From contig NZ_JAUYQU010000228.1 of assembly GCF_030697065.1 (NCBI RefSeq), positions 50,009 to 114,008 on the forward strand: a stretch of 64,000 nt of DNA, in the 5' to 3' direction. Positions 10,046-18,752 of the stretch are shown piece by piece; position 1 is the first letter of the stretch, and every line of letters begins with the position of its first letter. Below the pieces are notes generated by a model. That model did not search any database and was not told the origin of the DNA. It was given only the letters and a program-made list of their open reading frames with translations. This DNA comes from Bradyrhizobium sp. (GTDB taxonomy: Bacteria > Pseudomonadota > Alphaproteobacteria > Rhizobiales > Xanthobacteraceae). The translations under genes and the position numbers were made by a program.

Positions 10046-10346
10046 TCTTCGCGACGATCCAGCATCCCGGCAGGGAATTTCGGGGCATGCCGCGACGGCG
10101 AAGCCGCGTGGCCGTCCGCCATGCGGCAAATGTGTATGGTTGATGACATGGAACGTCATTGCCGCTGTTTTTTTCCTCGCTGGGAATCACTGCGGCGCGC
10201 GTCACTGCGTTGCACAGGGGCCACAGGCGCGCCGAAAATGGGCCGTGTCACCCCCGTGTCATTCGCCGGGATGAACAGTGCGTTACTGGCTTCGCACGCA
10301 TCGAGATCATGCAGTGCAGGCTTGTGGTTCATACCGGAGAATTAGA
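10046..10346. other. Intergenic region between the two porins
   Basis: This stretch holds an imperfect hairpin at 10088-10128: TGCCGC-GACGG pairs with CCGTC and GCGGCA, with a 6-base bulge. It could end or attenuate the first porin transcript, although no T-run follows. The rest shows no convincing reading frame. The second porin has its ribosome-binding site at 10336-10340. The region is unlike the leader of porin 1, so the two paralogues may be regulated differently even though the coding parts are nearly alike. Confidence 0.5.
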
Positions 10347-11945
10347 ATGACCATGTATCGAAAACTCATCCTCGGCTCGGCGGCGAGCCTTCTCGCCATC
10401 GGCGCAGCCCAGGCGGCCGACCTCCCGGTCAAGGCCAAGGCCGTCGAATATGTCAGGATCTGCTCGCTGTACGGCGCCGGCTTCTTCTATATTCCGGGCA
10501 CCGACACCTGCATCAAGGTCGGCGGCTATCTGCGTGTCGACACCACCTTCAATGGCGGTGCGCACGGTTCGCCGGCCTGGAGCGGCGATCTCGGCCAGAA
10601 CAACCGCTATGCCGATGACTTCGTCGGCCGTTCGCGCATGGCGCTGCAGATCGATACCCGCACCGCCACCGAATACGGCGTCGTGCGCACCTTCGGTCAG
10701 GGTGACTTCCAGTTCCAGAATTTCGGAAGCACCAATCCGGCGGGTTCGGTCGGCTCCCAGAGTTCGGGCCTCAGCAGCGCCCTGCTTTCAACGGCGGGCG
10801 GCGGTTACGTCGCAGTCGAATTCCTGTTCATCCAGTTCGCCGGCTTCACCTTCGGCAAATCCGCCTCGGCCTATGCAACGCCCTGGCACGGTGCCCCGGG
10901 CAACATCACCTCGAACCTGCTTGGCGGCCATGTCACCGATACCGGCGTCAACAACATCCAGTACACCGCGGAATTCGGCAACGGCATCTCCGGCAGCATC
11001 GGCCTCGAAGATCCGACGGTGTGGAACCGCACAACCGTCAACAACCTGAGCATCCCCGGCGCGATCAGCACCAGTGGAACGGGCGCCAACGCCTATGGCG
11101 GCGCGGTTGCTCCCGACATCGTCGGCAGAATCCGCATCGATCAGGCCTGGGGCCTGTTCCAGCTCTCGGGCAGGGCGCATCTCGTGAATGCATCCTACAA
11201 CACGCTGGCGGCCGGCGCGGTGCCGAACAACCTTTCCGAAATCAGCGGCCACCCCGACAGCAAGTGGGGCGGTTCGGTGATGGCGGCGCTGCAGATCAAG
11301 AACATTCCCACCGGCAAGGGCGACGACATCAAGATCGACGTCAGCTACGCCAAGGGCGCCACCAAGCAGGTGATCGGGACCTCCGGCAGCTCGCCGAGCT
11401 TCGCGATGTTCAGCGACAGCAGCTTCGGCTACCAGAGCGTCGGCTTTGGCGCGACCACCGACGCCGTTTATTTCCCCGGCGCCGCCGGCACCGGCGGTCT
11501 CAAGCTCACGACGGCCTGGGGCATTCGCGGTGCGTTCAACCACAACTGGGATCCCTACTGGTCGACCAGCCTGTTCGGAAGCTACTCCGCCATCCGCTAT
11601 GACGGTGGCGCCAACGACAACATCAACGGGCTCGGCGTGACCACTGCCAAGGGTGCCTATTGCGCCGCCTTCGCCGCGAGTCATCCGGGGCAGGCAGCCG
11701 TTGGAAACCAGGTCGGCAACTATACCTGCAATCCGGACTTCAACGTCTCCCAGCTCGGCGTGATCACCCGCTGGACTCCCGTCAAGAACCTGACGTTCTC
11801 GGCCGAAGTTCAGTGGTTCCACCTCGATCAGAAGATGTCGGGCAGCTCGGTCTTCACCGCCTCCGCGCCGAAGCCGAACGCGCTCTACGAGTTCAAGGAC
11901 CAGGACACGGTCCTGCTGCAGGTTCGCGCCCAGCGTAACTTCTGA
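10347..11945 (+). CDS. Outer-membrane porin 2 (tandem paralogue)
   Basis: A 532-residue porin, collinear and highly similar with porin 1 over its whole length. The same signal-peptide junction (AQA/ADLPVKAKA), cysteine pairs and C-terminal QVRAQRNF are present. Differences cluster in short blocks that look like surface loops, for example AAIGANGTGSNAYAG in porin 1 against GAISTSGTGANAYGG here. The ATG at 10347 is chosen because GGAGA lies 7 bases upstream and the signal peptide follows directly; an upstream in-frame extension is unlikely. A 20-bp hairpin closes the transcript at 11983-12029. The pair is a tandem duplication kept similar by selection or gene conversion. Confidence 0.93.
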   Translation: MTMYRKLILGSAASLLAIGAAQAADLPVKAKAVEYVRICSLYGAGFFYIPGTDTCIKVGGYLRVDTTFNGGAHGSPAWSGDLGQNNRYADDFVGRSRMALQIDTRTATEYGVVRTFGQGDFQFQNFGSTNPAGSVGSQSSGLSSALLSTAGGGYVAVEFLFIQFAGFTFGKSASAYATPWHGAPGNITSNLLGGHVTDTGVNNIQYTAEFGNGISGSIGLEDPTVWNRTTVNNLSIPGAISTSGTGANAYGGAVAPDIVGRIRIDQAWGLFQLSGRAHLVNASYNTLAAGAVPNNLSEISGHPDSKWGGSVMAALQIKNIPTGKGDDIKIDVSYAKGATKQVIGTSGSSPSFAMFSDSSFGYQSVGFGATTDAVYFPGAAGTGGLKLTTAWGIRGAFNHNWDPYWSTSLFGSYSAIRYDGGANDNINGLGVTTAKGAYCAAFAASHPGQAAVGNQVGNYTCNPDFNVSQLGVITRWTPVKNLTFSAEVQWFHLDQKMSGSSVFTASAPKPNALYEFKDQDTVLLQVRAQRNF

Positions 11946-11982
11946 TCGCGAGCGTCCAGGTTCAAGTTATGCTGTGAAGTCA

Positions 11983-12029
11983 GGCGAGGTGAGGCGGGAA
12001 GCAAAGTCAGCTTCTCGTCTCACGTCGCC
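11983..12029 (+). terminator. Strong hairpin after porin 2, overlapping a convergent small gene
   Basis: Two 20-base arms (11983-12002 and 12010-12029) pair with one mismatch and two G-U pairs around a 7-base loop AAAGTCA, then GTTTCAG. It sits 37 bases after the porin 2 stop and lacks a long T-run. The loop contains the stop codon (12007-12009) of the minus-strand 54-residue gene, so the right arm is coding for that gene. Confidence 0.65.
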
Positions 12030-12171
12030 GTTTCAGCACGGCCATCAAGGCAAGGAAATACTGTTTCACGAAGTGACCGGATTTCGACAGTGACTCGACG
12101 GCGCGTTGCTCCGCGACCCTGTCGTTCACGATGCCGATATAGTTCTTTCTCGAGTCCCGCGGGGCCGGCAT
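12007..12171 (-). CDS. Small basic hypothetical protein (54 aa)
   Basis: A 54-codon reading frame found by direct reading. Its ATG at 12171 is preceded by GGAG with a 9-base spacer. The product starts MPAPRDSRKNYIGIVNDRV, continues with an amphipathic helical centre (HFVKQYFLALMAVLKRRR) and ends in a cluster of Arg/Lys, which suggests a peptide that binds nucleic acid or membrane. The sequence has the look of a real protein, unlike the overlapping frames in this gap. It converges with porin 2 and its last codons lie inside the porin terminator hairpin. No family is recognised. The rest of the gap (12172-12415) shows nothing certain. Confidence 0.55.
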   Translation of the reverse strand: MPAPRDSRKNYIGIVNDRVAEQRAVESLSKSGHFVKQYFLALMAVLKRRRETRS

Positions 12172-12415
12172 TTCTGCTCACTCCAATGCGGAGACCATGT
12201 GAGCCAGGCGTGCAATCAAAGGTAAATTTTGGGTCCCGTATGAATACCGGTGCGAACGCTGCGCTCGCAGGCGGCGTCGGCGAATCCGGCAAATACCGGG
12301 GTCGGCCTTAATTGATCGTTCAGCCTGTTCTTCAATCCACCGTCAACCAATCCGATCTAGCTTCTGCCACATATTCGCACGGGACCAATCCGTGGCGCGT
12401 CGACAGGAGTTCTGG

Positions 12416-12580
12416 ATGCGACGGCTCTTTTCAAAATTCGTCTATGACCAGTCCGGCGCCACCGCCATCGAGTATTGCCTGATCGCGACCGGGATCGCCT
12501 TCGTGATCATCGCCGCCGTCAACGGCATCGGCACCTCCCTCAGCGGCAGCTTTACCTCGGTGAATTCATCGCTGAAGTAG
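12416..12580 (+). CDS. Flp/Fap-type pilin subunit
   Basis: A 54-residue type IVb (Flp) pilin, the structural subunit of tight-adherence pili. The short cationic leader MRRLFSKFVYDQSG is followed by the signature ATAIEYCLIATGIAFVIIAA: Glu in the processing/assembly motif (G-A-T-A-I-E-Y) and a single hydrophobic helix. Prepilin peptidase would cut after the Gly of DQSG. AGGAG at 12405-12409 fixes the start. No tad/cpa assembly genes are visible in the window, so this pilin depends on a machinery encoded elsewhere or is a spare copy. Confidence 0.88.
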   Translation: MRRLFSKFVYDQSGATAIEYCLIATGIAFVIIAAVNGIGTSLSGSFTSVNSSLK

Positions 12581-12600
12581 AGCTTGCGGTTTGAGCGCGG

Positions 12601-12837
12601 CTAGCGGCCTTCGCCGTCTCCATTCAGCGCCCGCAACATCCCGATCCGGGCGAACATCAGCCAGCCGCCGCCGAGCTCGGCGGCATTGATCAGGTTCTCC
12701 ACCGCGATCTGCCAGCACTCCTGCTGCTGAACGGCTTTCGGCAGCTTCATGACATGATCCGCGGCATGCTGCAGCGTGGTCAGCCTGGCGCCACCGCGCA
12801 AGCGGATCGGCTCATCGAACGGCGCCGACCACGGCAT
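12601..12837 (-). CDS. DUF982-like small protein
   Basis: A 78-residue protein that fits the DUF982 pattern of small rhizobial proteins. It opens with FDEPIRLRGGARL, has a helical middle (LQHAADHVMKLPKA) and ends with WLMFARIGMLRAL, where family members have a conserved A-R-x-A-F/M segment. No signal peptide or membrane helix. Function unknown. It converges with the Flp pilin gene (20 bases apart) and lies downstream of ku on the same strand, 76 bases away. A second DUF982-like gene is at 58775-59032. Confidence 0.65.
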   Translation of the reverse strand: MPWSAPFDEPIRLRGGARLTTLQHAADHVMKLPKAVQQQECWQIAVENLINAAELGGGWLMFARIGMLRALNGDGEGR

Positions 12838-12913
12838 CTCAGGCGAGGGGGTGCTGCAAGGCCGTCACGCCCCGGCCGTTGGCGATCGCGCGCCGCGGCG
12901 GGCGCTGTCGCAT

Positions 12914-13891
12914 CTAGCCCGCCTTTTTCGACCGCACCGGCGCGCGCGCCGGCTTCTCGGCCTTCTTCGGATCCTGCTTCGGCTCCTGTCTCGCCGCGCG
13001 CTTGCCGCTGCCGCTGATCGGCAGCAGCATCTCGCGCTGGCCGGCGCCGGCCTTGCGCGGCTTCTTGCCCTTTGTCTTGTCGGTGGCTTTGGCGGCGGCA
13101 GGGGCGGACTGCTTCTCGCTGGCGAGGCTGCGCTTCAGCGCGTCCATCAGATTGATGACGTTGCCGCCCGATTTCGGCGCGGCCTTCGCGGCGATGGGCA
13201 AACCGTTGCGTTTTTGATTGATCAACTCGATCAGCGCGGATTCGTAGCGATCCTCGAACTGCTCGGGCTCGAATGAGCCGGATTTCTGTTCGACGATATG
13301 CCTGGCGAGATCCAGCATGTCCTTGGTGATCTTGACGTCCTGAATGTCTTCGAAATATTCCTTCTCGCTGCGCACCTCGTAGGGGTAGCGCAGCAACGTG
13401 CCCATCAGGCCCTTGTCGAGCGGCTCCAGCGCGATGATGTGTTCGCGGTTGGTCAGCACCAGGCGGCCGATGGCCACCTTGTTCATGCTGCGAATGGTCT
13501 CACGGATGACCGCGAAGGCGTCATGGCCGACCTTGCCGTCCGGTACCAGGTAATAGGGACGGATCAGATAGCGGTTGTCGATGTCCGTTTTCGGAACGAA
13601 CTCGTCGATCTCGATGGTGCGGGTCGATTCCAGCGCGATGTCTTCGAGTTCGTCCTTCGACACCTCGATGTAGGTGTCGGTGTCGATCTTGTAGCCCTTC
13701 ATGATGTCTTCGGCGGCGACTTCCTCGCCGGTATCGGCATCGACCTTGGCATATTTGATGCGGTGGCCGGTCTTGCGGTTGATCTGGTTGAAGGAGACCT
13801 TCTCGGTATCCGACGTCGCCGGATACAGGGCGACCGGGCAGGTCACGAGCGAAAGGCGCAGAAAGCCTTTCCAGTTGGCGCGGGGGGCCAT
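12914..13891 (-). CDS. ku: Ku protein, non-homologous end joining
   Basis: A 325-residue bacterial Ku homodimer subunit that binds DNA double-strand ends and recruits LigD. The Ku core covers about residues 1-255, starting MAPRANWKGFLRLSLVTCPVA and containing the family stretch MDLARHIVEQ-like region (DMLDLARHIVEQKSGSFEPE). The tail from about 262 is Lys/Pro/Ala-rich, as in Ku proteins whose basic C-terminus helps DNA threading. The ATG at 13891 has GGAG 8 bases upstream; a TTG four codons earlier is less likely. There is no ligD or second ku in the window, so it is an orphan here. Confidence 0.93.
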   Translation of the reverse strand: MAPRANWKGFLRLSLVTCPVALYPATSDTEKVSFNQINRKTGHRIKYAKVDADTGEEVAAEDIMKGYKIDTDTYIEVSKDELEDIALESTRTIEIDEFVPKTDIDNRYLIRPYYLVPDGKVGHDAFAVIRETIRSMNKVAIGRLVLTNREHIIALEPLDKGLMGTLLRYPYEVRSEKEYFEDIQDVKITKDMLDLARHIVEQKSGSFEPEQFEDRYESALIELINQKRNGLPIAAKAAPKSGGNVINLMDALKRSLASEKQSAPAAAKATDKTKGKKPRKAGAGQREMLLPISGSGKRAARQEPKQDPKKAEKPARAPVRSKKAG

Positions 13892-14160
13892 GGGATACTC
13901 CAAAAACGCAACAGGCGACTGGTGAGGATACCACCGGAGGAACCGGTTTCAAGCGGACCGGGCGGGAATCTCCTAACGGCGTTAACCGTGGCGAAGCGGG
14001 ATGGTTGCACGGCGTGAGAGCCCGTCCGCGCCGGCCACGGAGTGCGGCGATTTGGCAGCACAGGCCTCGAATCCCGGAACATCATCCGGTACCGGGCGTT
14101 GCGTTCTGGCGTTACGACGCAATGACTTGCAGTTTTTTCGGGGCGCTTCAGGAGGGCACC

Positions 14161-14313
14161 ATGGCAACTAAGCGCGACGACCAGATCGTCGAAACCGCGA
14201 CGGAAGCCCGCCAGGCCGAGCCGGGGCCGTCGGTGCTTGCCCTGCTTGCTATCTCGACCGGACTCGCGGTGCTGATCCTCGGCGTGGTCTGGTTCGTCTT
14301 CTTCCGCACCTGA
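14161..14313 (+). CDS. Short single-pass membrane protein (50 aa)
   Basis: A 50-residue protein with a charged N-terminal half (MATKRDDQIVETATEARQAE) and one C-terminal membrane helix (about 27-48, LLAISTGLAVLILGVVWFVFF). The Shine-Dalgarno AGGAGGG directly before the ATG is the strongest in the neighbourhood and fixes the start. This is the tail-anchored type of small protein often found conserved in Bradyrhizobium. Function unknown. It stands alone, 270 bases from the divergent ku gene. Confidence 0.75.
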   Translation: MATKRDDQIVETATEARQAEPGPSVLALLAISTGLAVLILGVVWFVFFRT

Positions 14314-14903
14314 GCGTCCGCAGACACCTGGCTCCTGACGCAAAAGCGCCCGGCAGCCGTGGGGCCGCCGGGCAGTCTGGGAGGAAACGCCCGACATCGG
14401 GCCTCGGACGGCGAGGCGACAGCCCATGCAAAGCCACGAGCCGTCGGTCGCCGAATTCAATGCGTCGAAAACCACCGCGACATTCCGAAGCCGTCGCAGC
14501 GACGGCGAAGGTCGGCAGGACGAACAGCAGCGTCCCGGAGAGCGAACGCCTCTCCCGCTGCTGCCTGTGCGGGACGTGACGGTCCTCATGGAGGAGGCGG
14601 GAGCCTGAAACTCTCTGTCACCAGCAATCGCCAAAGGGCCTCTTGGTGATGCACCAGCCTGACTCCGAACGCGCGCGACTCGCTGTTCAATAGCGCTCGC
14701 TTTGTCGGATTATTTGGACGCAGGCAGCGATGGTCTGCCCTGGAACCAGCCGTTGCCTCGCCCTCTGGGGCGGTCATACAGCGGTCGACGCGGTCATGAA
14801 GAAAAAGTAATGATGCGAATCGATCCGTGTTCATCCGGCATTCACGCCGCAACGCCTCATCTGGATGGCGGCAAATTGCCGGAAAATTTTGGGGAAGACC
14901 AGC
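14314..14903. other. Long intergenic region before feuP
   Basis: A hairpin (GCCCGGC at 14348-14354 with GCCGGGC at 14367-14373, with a few inner pairs) follows the small membrane-protein gene, without a T-run. A 60-codon frame at 14426-14608 (start MQSHEPSVAEFNAS) has no clear ribosome-binding site and unconvincing composition, so I do not call it. The remaining roughly 250 bases before feuP hold its promoter but no motif I can name. Confidence 0.4.
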
Positions 14904-15575
14904 TTGCGCCTGCTCGTCGTGGAAGACGATCCGGATCTCAACCGTCAGCTGACGACGGCGCTGAGCGATGCCGGCTATGTGGTCGACCGCGCCTTCGACG
15001 GCGAGGAAGGACATTTTCTCGGCGACAGCGAACCCTACGACGCCGTCGTGCTCGACATCGGTCTGCCGAAAATGGACGGCATCTCGGTGCTGGAGGCGTG
15101 GCGCCGCAACGGCCGAGCGATGCCGGTGCTGATCCTCACCGCGCGCGACCGCTGGAGCGACAAGGTGCAGGGCTTTGACGCCGGTGCCGACGACTACGTC
15201 GCCAAGCCGTTTCATCTCGAGGAAGTGCTGGCCCGGATCCGGGCGTTGCTGCGCCGCTCCGCCGGCCACGCCCAATCCGAACTGACCTGCGGGCCGGTGT
15301 CGCTGGACACCAGGACGGGTCGGGTCAGCGTGTCGGGTAACCCGATCAAGATGACCTCGCACGAATACCGCCTGCTGGCCTATCTGATGCACCACACCGG
15401 ACGCGTGGTGTCGCGCACCGAACTGGTCGAGCATCTCTACGACCAGGATTTCGACCGTGACTCCAATACCATCGAAGTTTTCGTCGGCCGTATCCGCAAG
15501 AAGCTGGACGTTGACATCATCCAGACCGTGCGTGGCCTCGGCTATCTCCTGACGCCGCCCTCGCCGGGCGCCTGA
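14904..15575 (+). CDS. feuP: OmpR-family response regulator FeuP-like
   Basis: A 223-residue two-component response regulator. The receiver domain (1-115) has the acidic pair Asp8/Asp9, phospho-acceptor Asp51 (VVLDIGLPKMDG) and the switch Lys in AKPFHLEE. The C-terminal winged helix (about 125-220) ends with the recognition helix SNTIEVFVGRIRKKL. I choose the TTG at 14904 with GGGGAAG upstream, because it places the conserved RLLVVEDD directly at the N-terminus; an ATG at 14865 is possible. The kinase gene follows, and the pair lies upstream of the cycHJKL-type operon, the arrangement linked with FeuPQ in Rhizobium leguminosarum. The symbol rests on that context and family resemblance. Confidence 0.85.
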   Translation: MRLLVVEDDPDLNRQLTTALSDAGYVVDRAFDGEEGHFLGDSEPYDAVVLDIGLPKMDGISVLEAWRRNGRAMPVLILTARDRWSDKVQGFDAGADDYVAKPFHLEEVLARIRALLRRSAGHAQSELTCGPVSLDTRTGRVSVSGNPIKMTSHEYRLLAYLMHHTGRVVSRTELVEHLYDQDFDRDSNTIEVFVGRIRKKLDVDIIQTVRGLGYLLTPPSPGA

Positions 15576-15729
15576 TCAAGGGTATTGATCGGGCCCCCGG
15601 CTTGCGCTCTGGTCCGGGCATGATCCAGTTTGAAAACCGGCAAAGCCTTATCGGGACGTGTCCCGGACACCTGCATTTCGCCCCGTGTTGCCCCCTGGGT
15701 TTCGACCTGCGCTTCGGGATGACGTCCTG

Positions 15730-17103
15730 ATGCGCGGCAGTTCGCTCGCCACCCGTCTGTTCCTGTCGGCGACCGCCTGGGTGGTGGTGATCCTGCTCCT
15801 CACCGGGATCGTACTGTCCTCGGTCTATCGCGACGCGACCGAGCGCGCGTTCGACCGCCGCCTCAATCTTTATCTCCGCACCATCATTGCGGAAGTGGCA
15901 ACCCCGGACAGCACGCCCGGTCAGTTCCAGTCGCTCGGCGAACCGCTGTTCGAACTGCCGCTGTCCGGCTGGTATTGGCAGATCGCGCGCGCGGATGGCG
16001 ACAAGCCCGAGCTGCGCGCGTCGCGTTCGCTGTGGGACAAGAAGCTGCCGAAGCTCGAGGAGCAGGGCGCTGACCTGACCGCGGCCGGCGTTCGCCTCGG
16101 CTATGTCGATGGTCCCGAGGGCCAGCTGTTGCGGATGGTGGAACGGCCGGTCGACCTCGGCATCGACGGCTTTTTCCTGGTCAGCGTGGCCGGCGATGCC
16201 TCGGAGATTTTCGACGAAACCCGCAGCTTCGATTACTACCTCGGCAGTACCTTCGCGGCATTGTCGATCGTGCTGGTGCTGACCACCATCTTCCAGGTCC
16301 GCTTCGGGCTCGCGCCGCTGAAACGCATCTCGGATTCGATCGCCGATGTCCGTTCCGGCCGCGCCGAACGGCTGGAGGGCGAGTTCCCGGTCGAGATCGC
16401 GCCGCTGGCGCGGGAGACCAACGCGCTGATCGATGCCAACCGGGAAATCGTCGAGCGCGCCCGCACCCATGTCGGCAATCTCGCACACGCCATCAAGACG
16501 CCGCTCTCGGTCATCGTCAACGAAGCCTCCGCGCGCGGCGGCGATCCGTTCGCGGCCAAGGTGCTGGAGCAGGCCGATGTGATGAGGGACCAGGTCGCGC
16601 ACCATCTGGAGCGCGCCCGCATCGCCGCGCGGCTCACCGTGATAGGCACCGTCACCGAGGTCGCGCCCGCGATCGAGGCATTGCGCCGGACCATGGAAAA
16701 GATTCATCGGGATCGCGACATCGCCATCGGCGTCAAGGCCGACGCCCAGGCGAAGTTTCGCGGAGAGCGGCAGGATCTCGAGGAGATGGCCGGCAATCTC
16801 GTCGACAATGCCTGCAAATGGGCGGCGGCGCAGGTCTTCATCGAGGTCGTGGTGGAACCGGCGGCCGAGCCGGGCGCCGGCCGGATGCTCCGCATCATCG
16901 TCGACGACGACGGGCGCGGCCTGTCGGCGGCTGAACGGGCGCAGGTTTCGCGCCGGGGCCAGCGGCTGGATGAATCCATGCCGGGGTCGGGGCTGGGGCT
17001 GTCGATCGTGGTCGACCTCGCGGCCCTGTATGGCGGCAGCCTTACCCTCGGCGACGCGCCGATAGGTGGATTGCGGGCGGAACTGGTGCTGCCGGGGGTG
17101 TGA
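15730..17103 (+). CDS. feuQ: Sensor histidine kinase FeuQ-like
   Basis: A 457-residue inner-membrane sensor kinase paired with the upstream regulator. Two membrane helices (about 10-35 and 165-190) enclose a periplasmic sensor of about 130 residues. A HAMP region follows, then the H-box with His253 (NLAHAIKTPLSV), N-box NLVDNACKWA and G-boxes DGRGLS and GSGLGLSIV. The kinase has the PhoQ-like form with HAIKTP instead of HELRTP. The start at 15730 puts the first helix right after a short cytoplasmic tail. The 154-base gap after feuP contains a fragment of a palindromic repeat (GCATGATCCAGTTTGAAAACC near 15617). Confidence 0.88.
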   Translation: MRGSSLATRLFLSATAWVVVILLLTGIVLSSVYRDATERAFDRRLNLYLRTIIAEVATPDSTPGQFQSLGEPLFELPLSGWYWQIARADGDKPELRASRSLWDKKLPKLEEQGADLTAAGVRLGYVDGPEGQLLRMVERPVDLGIDGFFLVSVAGDASEIFDETRSFDYYLGSTFAALSIVLVLTTIFQVRFGLAPLKRISDSIADVRSGRAERLEGEFPVEIAPLARETNALIDANREIVERARTHVGNLAHAIKTPLSVIVNEASARGGDPFAAKVLEQADVMRDQVAHHLERARIAARLTVIGTVTEVAPAIEALRRTMEKIHRDRDIAIGVKADAQAKFRGERQDLEEMAGNLVDNACKWAAAQVFIEVVVEPAAEPGAGRMLRIIVDDDGRGLSAAERAQVSRRGQRLDESMPGSGLGLSIVVDLAALYGGSLTLGDAPIGGLRAELVLPGV

Positions 17104-17251
17104 GCCTCGTCCAGCCTGCCAGCCGCGTTTTGACAGGGGGCGGCACCCTGGCAATGCATTATTCCTAAACGGGTTCTTAACGCCGGGGCTCTTATAATGA
17201 CGGGTGGACGCCGACTGCCGTCCGAGCGAAACACGCATCCATACCGGGCGC

Positions 17252-18652
17252 ATGGGCCAGACATCGATCGAGCGGCTGAGGGACTATCTCGCGCAGCTTC
17301 CGCCGCAGGCGCAGGCGCTGCTGATGCGCGAGTTCGAACGCGCCATCGAGCGGGGCGAGGACACCACGGTGGCCACCTTCGTGCTCGAACAACTGCGCAA
17401 GATCGTGCGCGGAACCGATGAAGAGGCGAAGCCGCGCGTCGACGATCCGGCCCGCCTGCTGTTCCGCCCGCTCGAGCCGTTTCTGGTCGAAGGCAGCGCT
17501 CCGGTGCGGCCAGGTCAGATTCGCCGCACGTCGTTGCTGCCGGTTTGGCAGTGGCTGATCCGCGAGGGTGCGCCCGACCAGGCGAGGGAATTCGAAGCGG
17601 CGCTGGAGCGGGTGCAGCAAGGCGGGTCGACGTCCGAGCTCGAAGTGGCCGTCCGCAAGTTTCAGCACGCCGCGGCGGATGCGATCTTCAGGATCGCCAA
17701 ACCGGTACCCGGCGGCGACCATCAGCGCGCGCTGACCCGGATCGGTCCGCCCAAGGTGATCGAGGATGTGCTGCCGATCGGCTCGGTGCTGCAGGCCCGC
17801 GAAGCCATCGATACCCTCAACGGCCGGCTTCCCAGCCTGCTGCGCGTATTCGCGGATTCGCAGATCGCCTCGATCAGCGCGTGCCTCAACGTTCCTTCGC
17901 TGCAAACCCCGCAATTGCTGCCGTTCGCGCTGTCGCTGGTGATGCAGCGGCTGCCGGCGCCGTGGCAGATCATCCGCCTGGCCATCAAGATGGCCGCGTC
18001 CGACGACGAGATCCGGGTTGCGGCGACGCCCTACGGCGTTGCCGTCACCATTGCGCTGCATGACCTGTCGATGCTCGCGGCCAGTCTGCGGACCGACATC
18101 AAGCGCGGCCATTTCGACACCGTTGCGGACCAGCTCAAGACCCTTCATGACGGCGTGCGCGGCTTGCGGACCGAACTCGATCTGCGCAACGATTCTTCCT
18201 GGGGCAAGCAGCTGACGTCGATCCGGGCCGATATTTCCAACGCCCTGCAAGCGGAAATCGACAGCGTGCCCGGCCGGGTCCGGCGCCTGCTGCGACAGCG
18301 GGCCGACAAGGATATTCCCGTCGGCGCCAAGATCGACAACGCCGATGTCGATGAAACCGCGGCATTGATCGATTTCGTCGCGGTATGCCGGACCTATGCC
18401 AGCGAGCTCGCGATCAACGAGGTCACGCTGCGGACCTACTCCGACCTGCAGCAATATATCGAGAAGTCCACGGAGTCGCTGGTGCAATCGCTGCGTGGCG
18501 GCGACGCCAGGACGCGCGGCTTCCGGCAGATGCAGGTCAGGGCGGCGATCCGCTTCTGCGAGGTATTGTTCGGCCAGGACTATGCATCGCTGATGAGCAG
18601 GGCGGCCGAAAACGCGCAGACCGTCGAACGCAAGCCGTCGCGCGCTAGTTAA
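17252..18652 (+). CDS. Conserved hypothetical protein, helical, soluble
   Basis: A 466-residue protein of unknown function. It has no signal peptide or membrane segment and is rich in Leu, Ala, Arg and Glu, consistent with an all-alpha structure. The region about residues 100-330 is the most even in character; the C-terminal part contains AAIRFCEVLFGQDYASLM. The ATG at 17252 is preferred since the upstream codons look like leader. It lies between feuQ and the cytochrome c maturation genes on the same strand, with 148 bases before it, so it may be expressed separately. I recognise no named domain. Confidence 0.75.
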   Translation: MGQTSIERLRDYLAQLPPQAQALLMREFERAIERGEDTTVATFVLEQLRKIVRGTDEEAKPRVDDPARLLFRPLEPFLVEGSAPVRPGQIRRTSLLPVWQWLIREGAPDQAREFEAALERVQQGGSTSELEVAVRKFQHAAADAIFRIAKPVPGGDHQRALTRIGPPKVIEDVLPIGSVLQAREAIDTLNGRLPSLLRVFADSQIASISACLNVPSLQTPQLLPFALSLVMQRLPAPWQIIRLAIKMAASDDEIRVAATPYGVAVTIALHDLSMLAASLRTDIKRGHFDTVADQLKTLHDGVRGLRTELDLRNDSSWGKQLTSIRADISNALQAEIDSVPGRVRRLLRQRADKDIPVGAKIDNADVDETAALIDFVAVCRTYASELAINEVTLRTYSDLQQYIEKSTESLVQSLRGGDARTRGFRQMQVRAAIRFCEVLFGQDYASLMSRAAENAQTVERKPSRAS

Positions 18653-18752
18653 ACAGTTGGTAAAATTATAGGTTGCAATTTTGATTGACTGATTTCGGCG
18701 TGGGACGTACACCTCGCGGTGCCGGTTTCATCAAGTCATTGAATTTTGCAAT

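Noticed and set aside
10121..10345. 74-codon frame between the porins
   Set aside because: Cys/Arg-rich random-looking product that runs into the porin 2 leader; no start signal.
12020..12292. 90-codon minus-strand frame in the gap after porin 2
   Set aside because: Composition is not protein-like and it overlaps, in another frame, the better-supported 54-residue gene at 12007-12171.
14426..14608. 60-codon frame between the small membrane protein and feuP
   Set aside because: No clear ribosome-binding site and no recognisable features; left as part of the intergenic description.
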